A stretch of 64,000 bases of DNA, from positions 1,128,593 to 1,192,592 of the forward strand of contig BCKQ01000005.1 in NCBI GenBank assembly GCA_001600695.1, read 5' to 3'. The notes beneath the pieces were generated by a model. That model was given only the letters and a program-made list of their open reading frames with translations, searched no databases and was not told where the DNA came from. The translations under genes and the position numbers were made by a program. The stretch comes from Ascoidea asiatica (Eukaryota > Ascomycota > Saccharomycetes > Ascoideales > Ascoideaceae). How positions within the stretch are numbered: position 1 is the first letter of the stretch; every line of letters begins with the position of its first letter. Of the stretch, positions 59,894-64,000 are shown piece by piece.

Positions 59894-60337
59894 TATTATA
59901 GCAGATTATGATTATGATTATGATTATGATTATGATTATGATAATTATTATTATTAATTAGAAATAAGATATATTACTTATTGGATTGTAACTATATTTT
60001 AAAAGAGAGTAATAAATCAATTCACTTCTTCANTTCTTCATTTCTTCTTCTTTTGATGTTTCTTCTTTAAATCCCAGCGTTGGAAATAAATGGAAATTTT
60101 CATTTTGCTTCAGAGGTAAAGAAGACCGGGAGGGTAACAGAAAATATCCAAACGGGAGCGCTGCTGGAAGAAAGAATCGCAGATGAAGATGAAGAAAGAA
60201 ATACTGAAGTTTATTGCAAATATAATCAAATCAATAGCAGACTAAATTATTAGCTTATTTATTAACTTGTTTGTTTGAATATATTAGGATTTATAATACT
60301 GTTTATATAAGTGCTGTGTTTTGAGTGATAGAATACA
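59894..60337. promoter_or_regulatory. Divergent TOM5/SPN1 promoter region
   Basis: It begins with a GATTAT/ATTATG hexamer repeat (about 59904-59943) in the presumed TOM5 leader. A small GC-richer patch (31 of 60 bases in 60121-60180) has GACCGGGAGGGTAAC and CTGCTGGAA (60161-60169), 177 bp from SPN1. One ambiguous base is at 60033. Confidence 0.45.
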
Positions 60338-61774
60338 ATGAGTGATACTGAAAATGTAACTAATAGTCCAGTATTGGACAATCAAGATAATATTGAAAAT
60401 AATGAAAATAGTGAAATTCAGGAAACAGAAATAAATAATACAAATGATTTTGATGAAGAGGAAGCAGAAGCTGAATTAAATGCAGTTGAAAGACATGAAC
60501 AAGAACAAGAGCAAGAACAGACTCAAGAACAAGATCAAAGTCAGGATGTTTTAGATGAAGTTCCTGAACCTGAAGATAATCAAGATAATCAAGATAATCA
60601 AGACAATCAGGACAATCAGGATAATCAAGGTGATCAACAACAAGAGTATACTGAGAATAATAATAATGAAGAAAAAGAAGAAGAAGAAGATAATTTATCA
60701 GAAATTGATGAAGAAGAACATCTTGGAGAAGAAGAAGTATTTTCATTAGGAAGACATAAAAAAGCTACAACACATAATGATGATTCTTCAAATTCAATTC
60801 CAAATAACCCAACTGAATTAAGACGTGAAACTATAAGAAATTATGATAATCAACCTACAGGACAAGCAACAAGTAGTTCTGAATATAGTGAAAGAGCAAG
60901 AAAAAGAAAAGAATATGATGAATTTTTAGATGCTGCAATTAAAGGTAAAAAAAAAAAAAGATCAAATAAAAATGATATTGATCTTTCTGCACAACAAGAT
61001 AATAGAATTCAAAATTTAAAAGATGATATGATAAAAGCTGCNGAAATTGATATAAAAGCAGTAAATTCAAAACAAATTGCTTCTGCAAAATTAAAATTAT
61101 TAAAAAGAGTTCAAGGTGTACTCATGAAACCAGATTTAGCTGATTCAATTTTAGATAATAATTTACTTGCTGCTATTAGAGCTTGGTTAGAACCATTACC
61201 TGATGCTTCATTACCTGCTTATGAAATTCAAAAAGTTTTATTTAATGCTATTGATCATTTACCAATTAAAACTATTCATTTACAAGAATCTGGTCTTGGA
61301 AAAGTTATGATATTTTATCAAAAATCTTCAAGAGTTGAATCAAGTTTAAAAAGATTAGCAGAAAAACTAATTGCAGATTGGACAAGACCAATAATGAAAA
61401 AATCTGATAATTATAGAAGAAGAGTTNTAAAAACTGTTGATTTTGATGTAACTGATTTCTTAAAGAAAAGAATGTCAACTTCTTCAAATAGAGTTAGAAA
61501 ATATGAATCTAATGAAAGAAAATCAATTTATGAAGAATCTGCTGAAAGAAGAAATAGAGCTGCTGCTCCTCAAGTTAGAACCACTGCTTATAAAGTTGCA
61601 CCTAGTGTTCAAATTAATAGAGAAAATAGAGTATCTGGTTTAGGTGAAATTGGTTCTGCACTTAATAAAGATGAACAATATAAAAGAATTAAAAATAAAA
61701 TGAGTGGTTTAGGAAAGAAAAAATCAAAAACTAATGCAGGTGGTGTTAGTATTGAAGGTAGAAATATTGGTTAA
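60338..61774 (+). CDS. SPN1: Spn1/Iws1 transcription elongation factor
   Basis: Spn1 (Iws1) binds Spt6 and RNA polymerase II and acts in elongation, histone handling and mRNA export. The product is 478 residues (S. cerevisiae 410). Residues 1-140 are acidic, with EQEQ and DNQ repeats encoded by 6- and 9-bp units. The TFIIS N-terminal (LW-type) domain is at about residues 245-350: [60 protein letters not shown], then [20 protein letters not shown]. The C-terminus is basic. The N at 61042 is in GCN (Ala, silent); the N at 61427 is in NTA (Leu, Ile or Val). It is divergent from TOM5. Confidence 0.95.
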   Translation: MSDTENVTNSPVLDNQDNIENNENSEIQETEINNTNDFDEEEAEAELNAVERHEQEQEQEQTQEQDQSQDVLDEVPEPEDNQDNQDNQDNQDNQDNQGDQQQEYTENNNNEEKEEEEDNLSEIDEEEHLGEEEVFSLGRHKKATTHNDDSSNSIPNNPTELRRETIRNYDNQPTGQATSSSEYSERARKRKEYDEFLDAAIKGKKKKRSNKNDIDLSAQQDNRIQNLKDDMIKAXEIDIKAVNSKQIASAKLKLLKRVQGVLMKPDLADSILDNNLLAAIRAWLEPLPDASLPAYEIQKVLFNAIDHLPIKTIHLQESGLGKVMIFYQKSSRVESSLKRLAEKLIADWTRPIMKKSDNYRRRVXKTVDFDVTDFLKKRMSTSSNRVRKYESNERKSIYEESAERRNRAAAPQVRTTAYKVAPSVQINRENRVSGLGEIGSALNKDEQYKRIKNKMSGLGKKKSKTNAGGVSIEGRNIG

Positions 61775-61904
61775 ATAATTTTCTTTAGTATTACTAAAGT
61801 ATTTTTTGTAAATTAATTAGTTTTTAGTATCATATAATATAATATATTTTGTAATTTTTTTTTTATNTTTTTATTTAAGTATATTTATAATACATAAATT
61901 AAAA
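61775..61904. other. Convergent SPN1/TPA1 3' spacer
   Basis: A 130-bp A/T-rich spacer between two stops, with one ambiguous base at 61867. Confidence 0.5.
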
Positions 61905-63875
<1,971 letters not shown>

Positions 63876-63974
63876 TTATGATATTGGTATAAATAGTCTA
63901 TAGGATTGTATATATAATATTGAGTTGAATCTTTATATTATTTCTCTTCAATCTCTGTGTGATAAGAAATAAAA

Positions 63975-64000
63975 ATGCTTCAATTGAATAAATTTCATCA
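63975..64000 (+). CDS. Possible gene start at the right window edge
   Basis: ATG at 63975 opens MLQLNKFH before the window ends. The preceding AAGAAATAAAA context is usual for a yeast start, and the gap from TPA1 (120 bp, divergent) is compact. Eight codons cannot identify a gene. Confidence 0.25.

Overview
The window is nuclear DNA of a budding yeast (Saccharomycotina) with an AT-rich genome. Every confidently named protein has a clear yeast counterpart, the long coding regions are intronless, and leucine is mostly TTA/TTG. Asn, Asp/Glu and Ser homopolymers encoded by AAT, GAA and TCA runs fill most linkers, so many proteins are 10-50 % longer than their Saccharomyces cerevisiae counterparts. 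An NDUFAF6-type protein suggests a lineage that kept respiratory complex I, unlike Saccharomyces. I cannot name the species; CTG codons look very rare, which leaves open a CUG-reassigning clade.

Layout, left to right. 1-8 kb: UTP8 (3' end cut by the window edge), PIF1 helicase and an unknown small coiled-coil gene, all on the minus strand. 8-18 kb: MAK21 and LCB2, divergent, then a 1.5-kb convergent gap and NDC1. 18-30 kb: RAD4, then VIP1 and UTP21, which converge. 30-43 kb: VAM6/VPS39, a Gag1-like-clamp (DUF4050) protein, an unknown coiled-coil protein, an NDUFAF6-like mitochondrial protein and RXT3. 43-52 kb: a repeat-rich gap, a RAS GTPase, a 2-kb gap with GC-rich islands, and a very Asn/Leu/Ile-rich protein I could not identify. 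52-64 kb: NTE1, LSM3, MRPL4, TOM5 (50 codons), SPN1/IWS1 and TPA1, plus a possible gene start at the right edge.

The genes are a mixed housekeeping set, not one system: ribosome biogenesis (UTP8, UTP21, MAK21), DNA maintenance (PIF1, RAD4), lipid and inositol-phosphate metabolism (LCB2, NTE1, VIP1), nuclear envelope and vacuole (NDC1, VAM6), chromatin and transcription (RXT3, SPN1), mitochondria (MRPL4, TOM5, the NDUFAF6-like gene), signalling (RAS), mRNA processing (LSM3) and translation quality (TPA1). Five gene pairs that are neighbours or near neighbours in S. cerevisiae are still linked here (MAK21/LCB2, UTP21/VIP1, VAM6/RXT3, LSM3/MRPL4, TOM5/SPN1), some with changed orientation.

The main unexplained structure is in the gaps. 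Several long intergenic regions carry islands of 150-500 bp whose GC content (51-57 % where I counted) is about twice that of the surrounding DNA. They hold short tandem repeats and share GC-rich words (CACCGCCAC, CTGCTGGAA) and a 19-bp element found exactly in two promoters 16 kb apart. CACGTG sites also concentrate in intergenic DNA. I found no tRNA, rRNA, CRISPR array, complete transposon or other mobile element.
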